From NCBI GenBank assembly GCA_016281495.1, contig JAEEIU010000015.1, forward strand, positions 1 through 64,000: a DNA stretch of 64,000 nucleotides, in the 5' to 3' direction. The notes under the pieces are model-generated. The model did no database searches and was not told the DNA's origin. It saw only the letters and a program-made list of their open reading frames with translations. Positions 46,487 through 55,364 of this stretch are shown piece after piece; the first letter of the stretch is position 1, and each line of letters opens with the position of its first letter. This DNA is from Treponema sp. (lineage in GTDB: Bacteria > Spirochaetota > Spirochaetia > Treponematales > Treponemataceae). Position numbers and translations under genes: made by a program.

Positions 46487-47404
46487 CTACTTGGTTTTTG
46501 TAATCCGCTTTTTGGGTTCGGTCTTAGTTTCCGGTTTTTCCACAATCGAAATGTCGTATCTTGTAAACGGAATGACGATTCCATATTTGTTGAATACTTT
46601 TACAGTTGTGATGTATACGGCATTCTTTGTATCCAAAAGTTTTGTCCTGTCAAACCAGATGGCAAGCTTAAGGTTTACCGCAGATCCAAATCCGTCGTAG
46701 TATGCCTTGGGTGCCGGGTCGGTTAAAACGATGCCTTCCTTCATGCAGATGTCCGCAACTTCATTTGCCGCCTGCAGAGCCAGGTCCATGTCAGAGTCGT
46801 AGCTTATGGGCAGGTCAAATACAAAGCGCCGTTTTTCAAAGTGGCTGTAGTTTATGAGGTTTGTTCCGATGATGGTGCTGTTTGGAATGCGTATCAGCTG
46901 GTTGTCCAAAGTGTGGATTGAAACGCTCAACAGGCCGATGTTGTCCACGATGCCGCTTACACCCGATACTTCGATGTAGTCACCGATTTTCATGGAACGT
47001 TCCACCATGATGAAGAAACCGCTTATAAGGTTGCTGAAAGATGTCTGGGCCGCAAAACCGATGGCAATTCCTGCGATACCCGCAGCTCCCCAAACTGCCG
47101 ACAAGTCGATTCCAAAAAGGCTCAGCACGTACATTACAACAAGTACAAAGAACAGGTAGCGTAACAGCTTGTTCAGGATTACCATTGTGTGCGGCTGGAA
47201 TTTTTTTGAAGCCGTTTTGTTCATCAGATGCCGGATTAGTTTATAGACCAAAAAGAATAGGAAAATAGTCACAAGGCTTGCGATTATTTTCATCATGTTT
47301 GGCCATGTCAGATATTTCTGTAAATCGTCAATGTGTAAAAAGCTTTTGGTTGTCTCGGCAACTTCTGCAGTAACTTCTTTTGCAGCCTCAACAGCGTCGT
47401 CCAT
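46487..47404 (-). CDS. mscS: Small-conductance mechanosensitive channel, MscS family
   Basis: 305 residues. Three membrane spans in the first ~150 residues. The pore-lining third helix appears as WGAAGIAGIAIGFAAQTSFSN, followed by the conserved beta-domain start GFFIMVERSMKIGDYIEV and the RIPNSTIIGTNLINYS segment. It opens under membrane tension to release solutes on osmotic downshock. The N-terminus has a short acidic extension. The alpha/beta hydrolase gene follows 19 bases later and may be co-transcribed. GGGGGCAAAG precedes the ATG. Confidence 0.94.
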   Translation of the reverse strand: MDDAVEAAKEVTAEVAETTKSFLHIDDLQKYLTWPNMMKIIASLVTIFLFFLVYKLIRHLMNKTASKKFQPHTMVILNKLLRYLFFVLVVMYVLSLFGIDLSAVWGAAGIAGIAIGFAAQTSFSNLISGFFIMVERSMKIGDYIEVSGVSGIVDNIGLLSVSIHTLDNQLIRIPNSTIIGTNLINYSHFEKRRFVFDLPISYDSDMDLALQAANEVADICMKEGIVLTDPAPKAYYDGFGSAVNLKLAIWFDRTKLLDTKNAVYITTVKVFNKYGIVIPFTRYDISIVEKPETKTEPKKRITKTK

Positions 47405-47422
47405 TTCTTTGCCCCCTTTTGA

Positions 47423-47454
47423 TTAATTCGGAATGAGGAATTCGGAATTAAGAA
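47423..47454. repeat. AT-rich mini-repeat upstream of mscS
   Basis: TTAATTCGGAATGAGGAATT and following bases, related to the other AT-rich repeats of the window. Confidence 0.4.
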
Positions 47455-47525
47455 TGTGGATTTTTTTACTGAATGTTGCTTTAATAATACGTCACAATAG
47501 GCTAAAAAATCAAGGGATTTGGAAC

Positions 47526-47554
47526 TTGGTCAAGCATCGAATTTGTGGTATAAT
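47526..47554 (+). promoter_or_regulatory. Promoter abutting the fic gene
   Basis: -35 TTGGTC (47526-47531), 17-base spacer, perfect -10 TATAAT (47549-47554). ATG 47561 follows after 6 bases, with no Shine-Dalgarno possible in the transcript. Confidence 0.7.
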
Positions 47555-47560
47555 TGAAGC

Positions 47561-48547
47561 ATGAGCTATGAACCTCCATTTATCATAACTGCAAGGTCGA
47601 TAAACCTGATTTCGGAAATATCTGAAAAACTCGGTATGCTTACCGCATATTCGGAAGACCCTCTGCATGTTGAACTTAGAAGGGCAAACCGCATAAAAAC
47701 GATTCATTCTTCACTAGCCATCGAGAACAATTCTCTTTCCATAGAGCAGATTACGGCAATTATCGAGGGAAAACGTGTATTAGGAGCTCCCGATGAGATT
47801 CAGGAAGTTAAAAATGCAGTTCAGGCTTATGATTTGCTTTTGGAATTGAATCCTTATGAAGAAAAAGATTTGCTTCGTGCTCACCGCCTTATGATGTCGG
47901 ATTTGGTAAAGAGGAATGGGAAATACCGTTCTGGTGGCGTAGGAATCTTTGATGGAAAAGAAATAGTTCATGTTGCCCCTCCTGCTGACCGAGTCCCGCT
48001 TTTGATGGCAGATCTGTTCGGCTGGCTTAAGACAAGCAAGCAGCACCCGCTTATTAAAAGCTGTGTTTTCCATTATGAATTTGAGTTCATCCACCCCTTT
48101 GAGGACGGTAACGGAAGGATGGGAAGGCTGTGGCAGACTGTAATCCTAAAGGACTGGAAAAAGATTTTTGCATGGCTCCCTGTAGAAACCATGATTAAGG
48201 AACATCAGTCTGACTATTATGAAGCATTGAATGTCAGTGATACTTCTGCGGACAGTACTGCTTTTATTGAGTTCATGCTTGACCTTTTCAGAAATGCAAT
48301 AGATGAAAGCATTAAAGCTCAGGAATCAAAAAAGGTGACTGCAAAGGTGACTGCAAAGGTGACTGTAAATCAAAAGAAAATCATGCAGGCCATAAAGAAA
48401 AATCCCCATATCACTCAGGAAGAGCTTTCGGAGAAGGTTGGAATAGCCGTAAAAAACATTAAGGAAAACATGAAGAAAATGCAGGAGCAGAACCTCATCC
48501 GCCGTGTGGGTGCCGACAAGAACGGACACTGGGAAGTGGTAGGTTGA
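47561..48547 (+). CDS. Fic-domain protein (class II, self-inhibited AMPylase-type) with C-terminal winged helix
   Basis: 328 residues. The Fic core motif HPFEDGNGRMGRLW (near 182-195) is complete, so nucleotide transfer, usually AMP, to a target hydroxyl is expected. The N-terminal inhibitory motif SSLAIENNSLS (near 49-59) fits class II Fic proteins, in which a Glu blocks ATP orientation. The C-terminus is a winged-helix module (NPHITQEELSEKVGIAVKNI), as in many stand-alone Fic proteins. A 12-base unit repeated three times in frame (48332-48367) encodes KVTA-KVTA-KVTV in the linker. No separate antitoxin gene is adjacent. The mRNA looks leaderless. Confidence 0.93.
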   Translation: MSYEPPFIITARSINLISEISEKLGMLTAYSEDPLHVELRRANRIKTIHSSLAIENNSLSIEQITAIIEGKRVLGAPDEIQEVKNAVQAYDLLLELNPYEEKDLLRAHRLMMSDLVKRNGKYRSGGVGIFDGKEIVHVAPPADRVPLLMADLFGWLKTSKQHPLIKSCVFHYEFEFIHPFEDGNGRMGRLWQTVILKDWKKIFAWLPVETMIKEHQSDYYEALNVSDTSADSTAFIEFMLDLFRNAIDESIKAQESKKVTAKVTAKVTVNQKKIMQAIKKNPHITQEELSEKVGIAVKNIKENMKKMQEQNLIRRVGADKNGHWEVVG

Positions 48548-48567
48548 AAGATGAAAGTCTTCCACCC

Positions 48568-48648
48568 GTCATTCCGGACTTGATCCGGAATCCAGAGCTT
48601 TCATATCAAGATGCTGAATCACCTGTTTGACGACAGGCGTTCAGCATG
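48568..48648. repeat. REP-like double hairpin between fic and the M16 gene
   Basis: ATTCCGG-ACTTGAT-CCGGAAT (48571-48591) is followed by ATGCTGAA (48611-48618) pairing with TTCAGCAT (48640-48647), with nested CCTGT / ACAGG. The first hairpin also occurs as ATTCCGGG-CTTGA-CCCGGAAT at 43185-43206. It lies between convergent genes and may also end transcripts. Confidence 0.75.
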
Positions 48649-48667
48649 ACGATACTTAGTATTTTTT

Positions 48668-51541
48668 TTAATTGAACTTCAAACGGTTTTCGTCTCCGGG
48701 GCCTACGATGGCGAACCATCTGGAACCCTCGTCAACCCAGTAGGTTTTGAATACTCGGAGGATGTCGCTGGCGCTAATGGCCTGGAGTTCTTCCATTTCC
48801 TTTGTGTCGTGTGCAATGTCTTCAAAGTAAACCAGGTTGTCAATCAACTTGGCTGCCTTTCCCATGCTTGTTGCAAGCTCACTGAAGCTTGAGTTGATGT
48901 ACTTGTTCCTGTAGCTTTCAAGGCTGTTTGCAAGGGTATCAAAGGTGTAGTTGCCCTTTTCATCAAGACTCTTAATCACCTTTCCGCTGGACATAAGGTT
49001 GCGGGCTTCTGACACTGCGCTTGCAAAATTGTTGTAGTCGGTAAGGTTTACAAGAACTTCTGCTCCAATCGGTGCCCTTGAACGGTTTGTCGTTGAAAGT
49101 GGCGTATAACAGATGCCTCTCCTTTCCCTTACGACATTGAACATGATGTCTGAGTAAATTTTGTTTGCAATGCATGCCGGGATGTAATCAGCACTTGTAA
49201 CGGAAGGTGCCGGGAATACCCTTAGGGCATATCCGTTTCCTGCCACGTTTTTGTTTCCAAGAACAACAGGCTTTCCGCTTATGCTGACTTTTGGAACGTC
49301 CTGTTTTGCTGTGGCCTCAGTCTTTTTAGCCTGAATCGTTCCGATTGATTTGTTCAGCTCGGTTACAAGTTTCTTTGCATTGATGTTTCCAACTGCAACA
49401 ATAAACATCTCGTTTGGATTGATGATTTCTGAATGCAGCTTTTTCATTGCGTCAATGCTGATGTTTCCGATTGAATCCTGTGTAACGGAAGTTGTGGTCT
49501 GATACGGATGTCCCTGGTAAACGGTCTTTTGTGCCGTGTACATGATGAGGGATGAAGGATTGTTCAGGGTCTGCTGAATTTCCTGAAGGTAATTGTTCAT
49601 GTTGTTGGCAAAGACACTTTCGTCAAACTTCGGATTCACCAGACCGTCGAGCATCATCGGCAGGGTAGTGTAAAGATTCTTGTCAAGAACAGACAGTGAA
49701 AGCGTACTGTATTCAGGATCTGTGTAATGGTTAAGGTTTGCGCCTGTCTCAAAGCTGATTTTCTGCCTTGCCTCAAAGCTGTATTTCTCTGAAGACTGTG
49801 ACATCATCTGGAACAGGGCTCCTTCAAGACCTGAGGTTTCTGTGGTCAGGTGAGAAAGTCCTCCCTTTACGCAGACAGATACTGTATCAATCTTCTTTGT
49901 CTTGTCGGTAAGAACATAAACTGGAATTCCATTCTTGAGCTTGAATTCCGTTACATTTTCCTTTGCGAGTGTGGCATTGTCCTTGCCTGAATCCTGTGCC
50001 GGCTTGTAGACTGGAATCTTTTCCGGAGATGACGTGTCGGTAAGGCCCGCAACCTTTTTTGCATCGGGAACGAACTTGGGGTTGTTCCACCAATAGGCGT
50101 TGTTTGCGTCGATTACTTCAAATCCAAGAGCCTTGTACTGAGCCACAGTCTGCTGATATACCTGCGGATTTACAAGAACCGTAACCAGTGCATTCTTTCC
50201 GGTGAAGTATTCGTTCACAAGATTCTGCATTGATTTTTGTGTAATGGTTCCAAGCTTCTTATAGTATGAGAAGTAGTAGTCGCTTGATGTTGCAGCCCAC
50301 CAGAACCTGAGCAAAGACAGAAGGTTTGTTGCGGTATCGGTAGAAGAAATCCTGTCGCTTTCCATAATTGAAACAATCTGCTTTACCTTGCTCTTCTGGT
50401 AGAGTGATTTTTCAGCTGCAATCTGAGGCAAAATATCGTCCTGAATCTTTTTAAGGAGTTTGACTGAGCGTTCCGGGAGGTTGTTTTCCGGCTGAAGCAT
50501 TATTGCACTAAAGTTGAACATTCCGCTTGCACGCACGGTTGTATATCCTCCGTTTGCATAGTCGGACTGTGGAATGCCAAGCTCAGCGTCTTGGACCAGT
50601 TTTGTCTTGAAGAGACCATCCGGTTCAGCAAGAAGGGAACAGAGGTAGTCGGCGGCATAAGTGTCGTCAAGGTCAAAGTCTGTGTCCGGTCCCCTGAATG
50701 TAACGGATACCTGTGCGACATATGGTGACATTGCATCATGTGGCATGACAGCAAGTTTCATCTTGTTGAGCGGAGTCTTTGTAGGCTGGTCATGTGGCTT
50801 TGTGGGAGAGTTTCCGTTGTTGTCCCATGTTCCGTAGATTGCCTTTACAAGCTGATATGTCTTTTCCGGGTCTACGTCACCGCCAACAAAAAGGGCCGCA
50901 TTTGAAGGAATGTAGAATTTCTTCTGAATGTCCCTGAGCTGTGCGACTGTTGCGCTCTGAATTGTCTTTCTGGTTCCAGCCGGGTCATTGCGGTAGCCGG
51001 ATTCTGGGAACAGTGTGTTTGAGACATAATTCTGATAGATGTTTCCCGGATTGACTTCATAACCTGTGATTTCGGAAATGACGACTTTCTTTTCGTTTTC
51101 GAATTCCTTTGGATCCATGAGCGGTGTTCTTACGGCCGCATTCCAGAAGGCAAGACCTTTTTCTGTTTGAGAAGAAGGAACCGTGATAAAGTAGTTTACG
51201 TAATCTTTACCTGTGGTACCGTTCCAGCTGGCAACACCCATTTCAGAAAGGGCGTTCTGTATGGCGGCGGCACTTGGATAAAGCTCGTTTCCCTTGAACA
51301 TCATGTGCTCATAAAGGTGGAAGAGACCTGCATTTTCAGGAGTCTGTTCCACGGCACCAGTTCGTACGGCAATCTCGATGTAAGTGAGCGGCACGGAGTG
51401 GTTTTCCGCCACAAACAGAGTAAGGCCATTTTCCAATTGGTACTGGTGGAGATTTTCTACAGGAGTTGTTTTAGCAAACAAACCTGCCACGCTAAGGATG
51501 AGTACAAGGGCTAAAGCCAATGTACGTTTGAACTTTTTCAT
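48668..51541 (-). CDS. M16-family zinc metallopeptidase, secreted
   Basis: 957 residues from ATG 51541 (AGAGGTG upstream); the frame is open to 51574 but the signal peptide MKKFKRTLALALVLILSVAG begins at 51541. The catalytic inverted zinc motif is LFHLYEHMMFKG (HxxEH) near residue 73, with the downstream Glu region ENEKKVVISEI. Two M16 halves are joined in one chain, as in pitrilysin-like enzymes; the second lacks HxxEH and should be the inactive partner. It probably degrades peptides in the periplasm or outside the cell. Confidence 0.93.
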   Translation of the reverse strand: MKKFKRTLALALVLILSVAGLFAKTTPVENLHQYQLENGLTLFVAENHSVPLTYIEIAVRTGAVEQTPENAGLFHLYEHMMFKGNELYPSAAAIQNALSEMGVASWNGTTGKDYVNYFITVPSSQTEKGLAFWNAAVRTPLMDPKEFENEKKVVISEITGYEVNPGNIYQNYVSNTLFPESGYRNDPAGTRKTIQSATVAQLRDIQKKFYIPSNAALFVGGDVDPEKTYQLVKAIYGTWDNNGNSPTKPHDQPTKTPLNKMKLAVMPHDAMSPYVAQVSVTFRGPDTDFDLDDTYAADYLCSLLAEPDGLFKTKLVQDAELGIPQSDYANGGYTTVRASGMFNFSAIMLQPENNLPERSVKLLKKIQDDILPQIAAEKSLYQKSKVKQIVSIMESDRISSTDTATNLLSLLRFWWAATSSDYYFSYYKKLGTITQKSMQNLVNEYFTGKNALVTVLVNPQVYQQTVAQYKALGFEVIDANNAYWWNNPKFVPDAKKVAGLTDTSSPEKIPVYKPAQDSGKDNATLAKENVTEFKLKNGIPVYVLTDKTKKIDTVSVCVKGGLSHLTTETSGLEGALFQMMSQSSEKYSFEARQKISFETGANLNHYTDPEYSTLSLSVLDKNLYTTLPMMLDGLVNPKFDESVFANNMNNYLQEIQQTLNNPSSLIMYTAQKTVYQGHPYQTTTSVTQDSIGNISIDAMKKLHSEIINPNEMFIVAVGNINAKKLVTELNKSIGTIQAKKTEATAKQDVPKVSISGKPVVLGNKNVAGNGYALRVFPAPSVTSADYIPACIANKIYSDIMFNVVRERRGICYTPLSTTNRSRAPIGAEVLVNLTDYNNFASAVSEARNLMSSGKVIKSLDEKGNYTFDTLANSLESYRNKYINSSFSELATSMGKAAKLIDNLVYFEDIAHDTKEMEELQAISASDILRVFKTYWVDEGSRWFAIVGPGDENRLKFN

Positions 51542-51627
51542 CTTTCTGCACCTCTTATTAGTAATTTCTAACAATATTAAAGAAAAGCAGAGGAAGTTTC
51601 AAGTGAAAGTATGTTTGAGAGAGAGCT

Positions 51628-51810
51628 GTGGAAGGTAAAACCGATGAGTGGGGAAGCACTGTAATGCAGGCGAGGTTCGGGGCAAGCATACATTTGTGCG
51701 GTGCGAGCGACAGCGAGTCAGATACCTTATACCGTACATCATGTAGGCTTGACACGGTTCCCGCCGGGAATGAAAGTGCTTCCCCATTGATATTTCCATT
51801 TGCCTTCCAC
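51628..51810. repeat. Inverted-repeat element upstream of hflX
   Basis: Left arm 51628-51660 (GTGGAAGGTAAA ... GTGGGGAAGCACT) matches the reverse complement of the right arm 51775-51810 (AGTGCTTCCCCA ... TTTGCCTTCCAC). Outer and inner blocks are nearly perfect and the middle is looser. The 114-base core between arms has short internal pairings and no convincing gene. It looks like a small non-autonomous element or a very large hairpin. Confidence 0.75.
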
Positions 51811-51864
51811 ATGTCAAATCAAAAGTCTTTCATCTTTCAACTTAAAATGCTACAATGTTTTTCT

Positions 51865-53157
51865 ATGGTTGAAGTTAAGGAAGAGGAAGAACGAAAGGTA
51901 CGCTGCCTTTTGGTGGGAAACCCGAACAAGGACGACAGGGAACCGGATGAACTCAAGGGACTGGTGGATACGCTGGGCATGGAAACCGCCGGAGTCATAG
52001 TACTCGCACGACGTGAGCCGACACCCGCATACGGAATGGGAACCGGAACCGCACAAAGAATCGCGGAAAGGGCAAAGGAAATTTTTGCCGACACCATCAT
52101 ATTCGACTGGGAGCTTGAGCCGACCAAGCAGCGCAACTGGGAAAAACTTGCAGGCATTCCCGTCTGTGACCGAAACGAAATCATCATCCGCATTTTTGCA
52201 CAGCGCGCCAAGACAAAGGAAGCCACACTTCAGGTGGAACTGGCAAAGCTTACATATTCACTTCCGCGATTGAGCCACATGTACGGAGACATGGCACGTC
52301 AGAGGGGTGGAAACTATGGTGCAAAGGGAAGCGGAGAAACCCAGCTGGAACTTGACCGCCGCCAGATAGAAGACAAGATCATTCAGATTAAAAAGGAACT
52401 TGAGCAGGTAGCCTCTAACCGTGAAACCCAAAGGAAACTCAGGGAAAAGACAGCCGTTGCAACATGTTCTCTTGTGGGATACACCAATGCCGGAAAGTCC
52501 AGTCTGCTGAACGCCCTAACCGGTGCCGACGTTTTTGTTGAAGACAAGCTTTTTGCAACCCTGGATCCGACTACCCGAAAGTTTGCCATCTCACAGGCAT
52601 CTTCCGTTCTGCTTACGGATACTGTCGGTTTCATTTCAAATCTTCCCCATACGCTTATCGATGCGTTCCGTTCAACTCTGGAAGAAGCGTCCATCTGTGA
52701 CCTTTTGCTTCTTGTGGTGGACTCAAGTGACAGCCAGTGCGTGTGGCAGTACAATCAGGTCCTGCGTGTCCTTGACGAAATCCATGCGGGTGAAATTCCA
52801 AGACTGGTCGTGCTCAATAAAATAGATGCAGTTCAGGATGACGCTGAAAGAATTGCAGAGCTGAATACGGCCTTCCCTGATGCGGTAAAGGTCTCGGCAC
52901 ATACACAGCAGGGCTTTGACATTCTGCTTGAACAGATGACCGAAATCCTTTTGGGCAAACTCAGGAACTTTAGCATACCGATGGCTCAAAACCACCTTGT
53001 TGAGCTGGTAAGGAAAAACGGCACGATAGAAAAGGAAGAATGGCTTTCTGACACGATAGAGCTTGAGGCAAGGATCCCCGGCATCTTGCATGAGGACGGA
53101 AACGCCACCACACGGACACTGTCACTGCTGTCACCATACATTGTAAAATCACTGTGA
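51865..53157 (+). CDS. hflX: GTPase HflX
   Basis: 430 residues from ATG 51865; the frame is open to 51628, but that part is inverted-repeat sequence. HflX is a ribosome-binding GTPase that rescues stalled 70S ribosomes under stress. Visible: N-terminal domain with GTGTAQRIAERAKEI and NQR-type TKQRNWEKL, the Gly-rich RQRGGNYGAKGSGETQLE linker, a coiled-coil (RQIEDKIIQIKKELEQV), and G motifs GYTNAGKSSLLNAL, DTVGFISNLPH and NKID. A TGC-TACAAT box ends 8 bases before the ATG, without a Shine-Dalgarno. Confidence 0.95.
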   Translation: MVEVKEEEERKVRCLLVGNPNKDDREPDELKGLVDTLGMETAGVIVLARREPTPAYGMGTGTAQRIAERAKEIFADTIIFDWELEPTKQRNWEKLAGIPVCDRNEIIIRIFAQRAKTKEATLQVELAKLTYSLPRLSHMYGDMARQRGGNYGAKGSGETQLELDRRQIEDKIIQIKKELEQVASNRETQRKLREKTAVATCSLVGYTNAGKSSLLNALTGADVFVEDKLFATLDPTTRKFAISQASSVLLTDTVGFISNLPHTLIDAFRSTLEEASICDLLLLVVDSSDSQCVWQYNQVLRVLDEIHAGEIPRLVVLNKIDAVQDDAERIAELNTAFPDAVKVSAHTQQGFDILLEQMTEILLGKLRNFSIPMAQNHLVELVRKNGTIEKEEWLSDTIELEARIPGILHEDGNATTRTLSLLSPYIVKSL

Positions 53158-53167
53158 GTTTTTTGTC

Positions 53168-53196
53168 TTGAGGTTTTTGGAAGAATAGGTTATAGT
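53168..53196 (+). promoter_or_regulatory. Promoter of the FliL-like gene
   Basis: -35 TTGAGG (53168-53173), 17-base spacer, -10 TATAGT (53191-53196). GGGAGGA follows before ATG 53221. Confidence 0.75.
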
Positions 53197-53220
53197 TTAG
53201 CTAGGGAGGAATGGTTCTAA

Positions 53221-53787
53221 ATGGAATATCGGGAAAATCCTTATACACAAAGGGCACAGGAATTTTTCAGGGATAATGTTTATCCGGAGACTGTAAAAAC
53301 ACCCAGGCTTCCAAAGATACTGTCAGTGGTTCTGATGGTTGTGGTCGTTGGTTTTGTGTCAACCGGAATCCTGTTCATAGCGTTCAATAAAAATGCAGAG
53401 AACCAATACCGCAGGAATGATCCGACTCCGCAAAAAGTCATAAACCGCAGCAAAAGGTCAAAGACCAAGGTAACCACATACAATGAGCTTGGGCAGATGC
53501 GTCCCATCACCAGGGCACCCTCAGAGACTGAGGCAGGAACCGTTATGGTTGTTACGCCGTGGTTTTCGTTCCCGGACGATGACACTCCGTTATACGAGGA
53601 AATCTCCCAAAAAGACAGGTTGATCAAAAGCATCATATTCGAATATTTTACCACGCACACAAAGGAAGAGCTTCTTTTGACCGGTGAAAAGAAAATAAAG
53701 GAAGAGCTCACCGAGCAAATCAACGAGCAGCTTGTTATGGGGAAAATCACCAAACTGTATTTTGATGAATATCAGTTTTTTCAGTAG
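53221..53787 (+). CDS. FliL-like flagellar basal-body-associated protein (orphan)
   Basis: 188 residues. A short cytoplasmic N-terminus is followed by one membrane span (about 33-54) and a periplasmic domain. The C-terminal 60 residues follow the FliL pattern: DRLIKSIIFEYFTTHTKEEL, then GEKKIKEELTEQINEQL, then GKITKLYFDEYQFFQ at the very end. FliL supports stator function and motor torque. It lies away from other flagellar structural genes, so it may be a second FliL-type protein in addition to the one in the main motility operon. The N-terminal part is variable. Confidence 0.78.
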   Translation: MEYRENPYTQRAQEFFRDNVYPETVKTPRLPKILSVVLMVVVVGFVSTGILFIAFNKNAENQYRRNDPTPQKVINRSKRSKTKVTTYNELGQMRPITRAPSETEAGTVMVVTPWFSFPDDDTPLYEEISQKDRLIKSIIFEYFTTHTKEELLLTGEKKIKEELTEQINEQLVMGKITKLYFDEYQFFQ

Positions 53788-53848
53788 TAGACTGCCGAAT
53801 GTTGCAACAAATGGGAATCAGCCTTGTCTATTAAGTTGAGGTTAAGTT

Positions 53849-54205
53849 ATGAATGAATCTGTTACACCTGCAGCTCAGGTTATTGTTTCTTTAGTTCCCA
53901 TAATTGGTATTTGTTTTGGTGCCGTCATTTTGTTTTTTGCCCTGTTGTGGAAGCATCGGGAAAACAAGCAGAGGATTGCGCAGGGAACGTATCAGCCCAT
54001 TCATCCTAATCTTGAGGTATTCTCTCTCCTTACAGGCCTGTGCCTTACCGGGGTGGGATTTGTGCTGACGGTTCTTTTTCTGTTGATTGACGGATTGACC
54101 TTTTCTTTGCTTGGAGGTGCTATTCCGTTGATGGTGGGGCTCTCACTGCTTTTGTTTTACAAGGTGAACCCGAACTTTAAGCACAAGAAGGAAAATGAAA
54201 CCTGA
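53849..54205 (+). CDS. Small membrane protein, DUF6249-like
   Basis: 118 residues with three hydrophobic spans (about 10-32, 55-78, 80-100). The first span is followed by ALLWKHRENKQRIAQGTYQP, the hallmark arrangement of DUF6249 proteins, which often lie beside ECF sigma genes in diverse bacteria. GAGG precedes the ATG. Its end overlaps the following sigma gene by 11 bases, indicating co-translation. It may be part of the sensing or membrane control of that sigma factor, by association only. Confidence 0.75.
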   Translation: MNESVTPAAQVIVSLVPIIGICFGAVILFFALLWKHRENKQRIAQGTYQPIHPNLEVFSLLTGLCLTGVGFVLTVLFLLIDGLTFSLLGGAIPLMVGLSLLLFYKVNPNFKHKKENET

Positions 54206-54779
54206 TAATTCCGGTGAAGCAGAAAAAAAACAAATTCTCAAACGCGATACACAACTAATCAAGGAATGTTTTGAAGGCAATAACGAATCCTTTGCCAAGC
54301 TGATTTCTTTTTATCAAAACCGTGTCCGTGCGGTTGGCATTCAGTTTTTCAGGAACCAGACGGACACCGAGGATTTCATGCAGGAAGTCTTCATCAAGGT
54401 GTACAAGAACCTTTCTTCTTTTAGGGGAGAGAGTTCTTTTGCGACATGGATTACCAGAATAGCCTATACCACTGCAATCAATGCCAAAAATGCAAAAAAA
54501 GACTGCGAGTCACTGGCCGAGGATGTTGAGCTTAAGTCCAGCTTCAAGACTCCGGAAGAGGAGCAGCTGTTCAATCTTACCAAGGAAGCTGTTCGGGAGG
54601 CGATAAAGGAATTGCCTCTGAATTATTCAATCTGCCTTGACTTTTATTTTTTCTATGACTTCAGCTATGAGGAAATTGCAATCATTACCGGTTTTCCGGT
54701 CAATACCATAAAATCACATATTTTCAGGGCCAAAAAAGTGCTCAGGCAAAAACTGCTTGAATATTCGTATAAGAATTAG
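54195..54779 (+). CDS. ECF-family RNA polymerase sigma factor (second)
   Basis: 194 residues. Region 2 is FEGNNESFAKLISFYQNRVR with DTEDFMQEVFIKVYKNLSSF; region 4 is LPLNYSICLDFYFFYDFSYEEIAIITGFPVNTIKSHIFRAKKVL. The start ATG 54195 lies inside the end of the DUF6249-like gene. A zinc-finger anti-sigma-like gene follows 38 bases later. This is the second sigma/anti-sigma unit in the window and is not closely similar to the one after cysS. Confidence 0.93.
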   Translation: MKPDNSGEAEKKQILKRDTQLIKECFEGNNESFAKLISFYQNRVRAVGIQFFRNQTDTEDFMQEVFIKVYKNLSSFRGESSFATWITRIAYTTAINAKNAKKDCESLAEDVELKSSFKTPEEEQLFNLTKEAVREAIKELPLNYSICLDFYFFYDFSYEEIAIITGFPVNTIKSHIFRAKKVLRQKLLEYSYKN

Positions 54780-54817
54780 GGACAGATGGCGGTAAGAGAA
54801 GGAAAAAGGAGAAGAAG

Positions 54818-55270
54818 ATGAAGATAAACTGTGAGGAATGCATGAACACCTACCTGTCGTTGGACAAGGGGGAAAAAATACCTAAATCGGTCACAAGGCA
54901 TCTGCTTACATGCCCGAAATGCCGTGAAGAGATAAAGGCCATCTCCCGTGCGGAAAAAATAGCGGCAGGCCCGCTTACGATAAATTCTCCAGTCAACACA
55001 CAGTCGCTTACCGATTCCCTGCGCAAAATTGATCCGGATTACGTTCCAAAGCAAAAAAAGCTTTCCCTTGTGGCATGGATCCTGTATGCCGTTGCCTTCC
55101 TTGTTGCAATTCTGGTCTTCTGCTCATTGTTCACCCAGTTCAGCGTCCTGACCTTCAATTTCTCGGTTGCCTTTGCGGTCTGCATCATCGTTTACATCAC
55201 CATAATGGTCTATACAAACATGGATATATTTGTCAAAAAGATTAATTCAAAAACTGCCTCTGGAAGTTGA
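54818..55270 (+). CDS. Zinc-finger (zf-HC2) membrane protein, probable anti-sigma factor
   Basis: 150 residues. The N-terminal NCEECMNTYLSLDKGEKIPK is followed by RHLLTCPKCREEI, giving an H-x3-C-x2-C zinc set as in anti-sigma factors. Two membrane spans (about 86-105 and 110-132) end the protein with only a short tail, so there is almost no extracytoplasmic sensor domain; the signal may come from within the membrane or from the adjacent DUF6249-like protein. GAAGGAAAAAGGAGAAG precedes the ATG. Confidence 0.85.
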   Translation: MKINCEECMNTYLSLDKGEKIPKSVTRHLLTCPKCREEIKAISRAEKIAAGPLTINSPVNTQSLTDSLRKIDPDYVPKQKKLSLVAWILYAVAFLVAILVFCSLFTQFSVLTFNFSVAFAVCIIVYITIMVYTNMDIFVKKINSKTASGS

Positions 55271-55364
55271 AAACTGAAAGTTGCTGATTGAAATTTTAAG
55301 GTCGGGTTGGGACTTATTTATTTGTTTTCTAATAATTTAGCCTCATTTTTCCGATAATTTTACT

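Noticed and set aside
51628-51864. N-terminal extension of hflX
   Set aside because: This stretch is the inverted-repeat element; conserved HflX sequence begins after ATG 51865.
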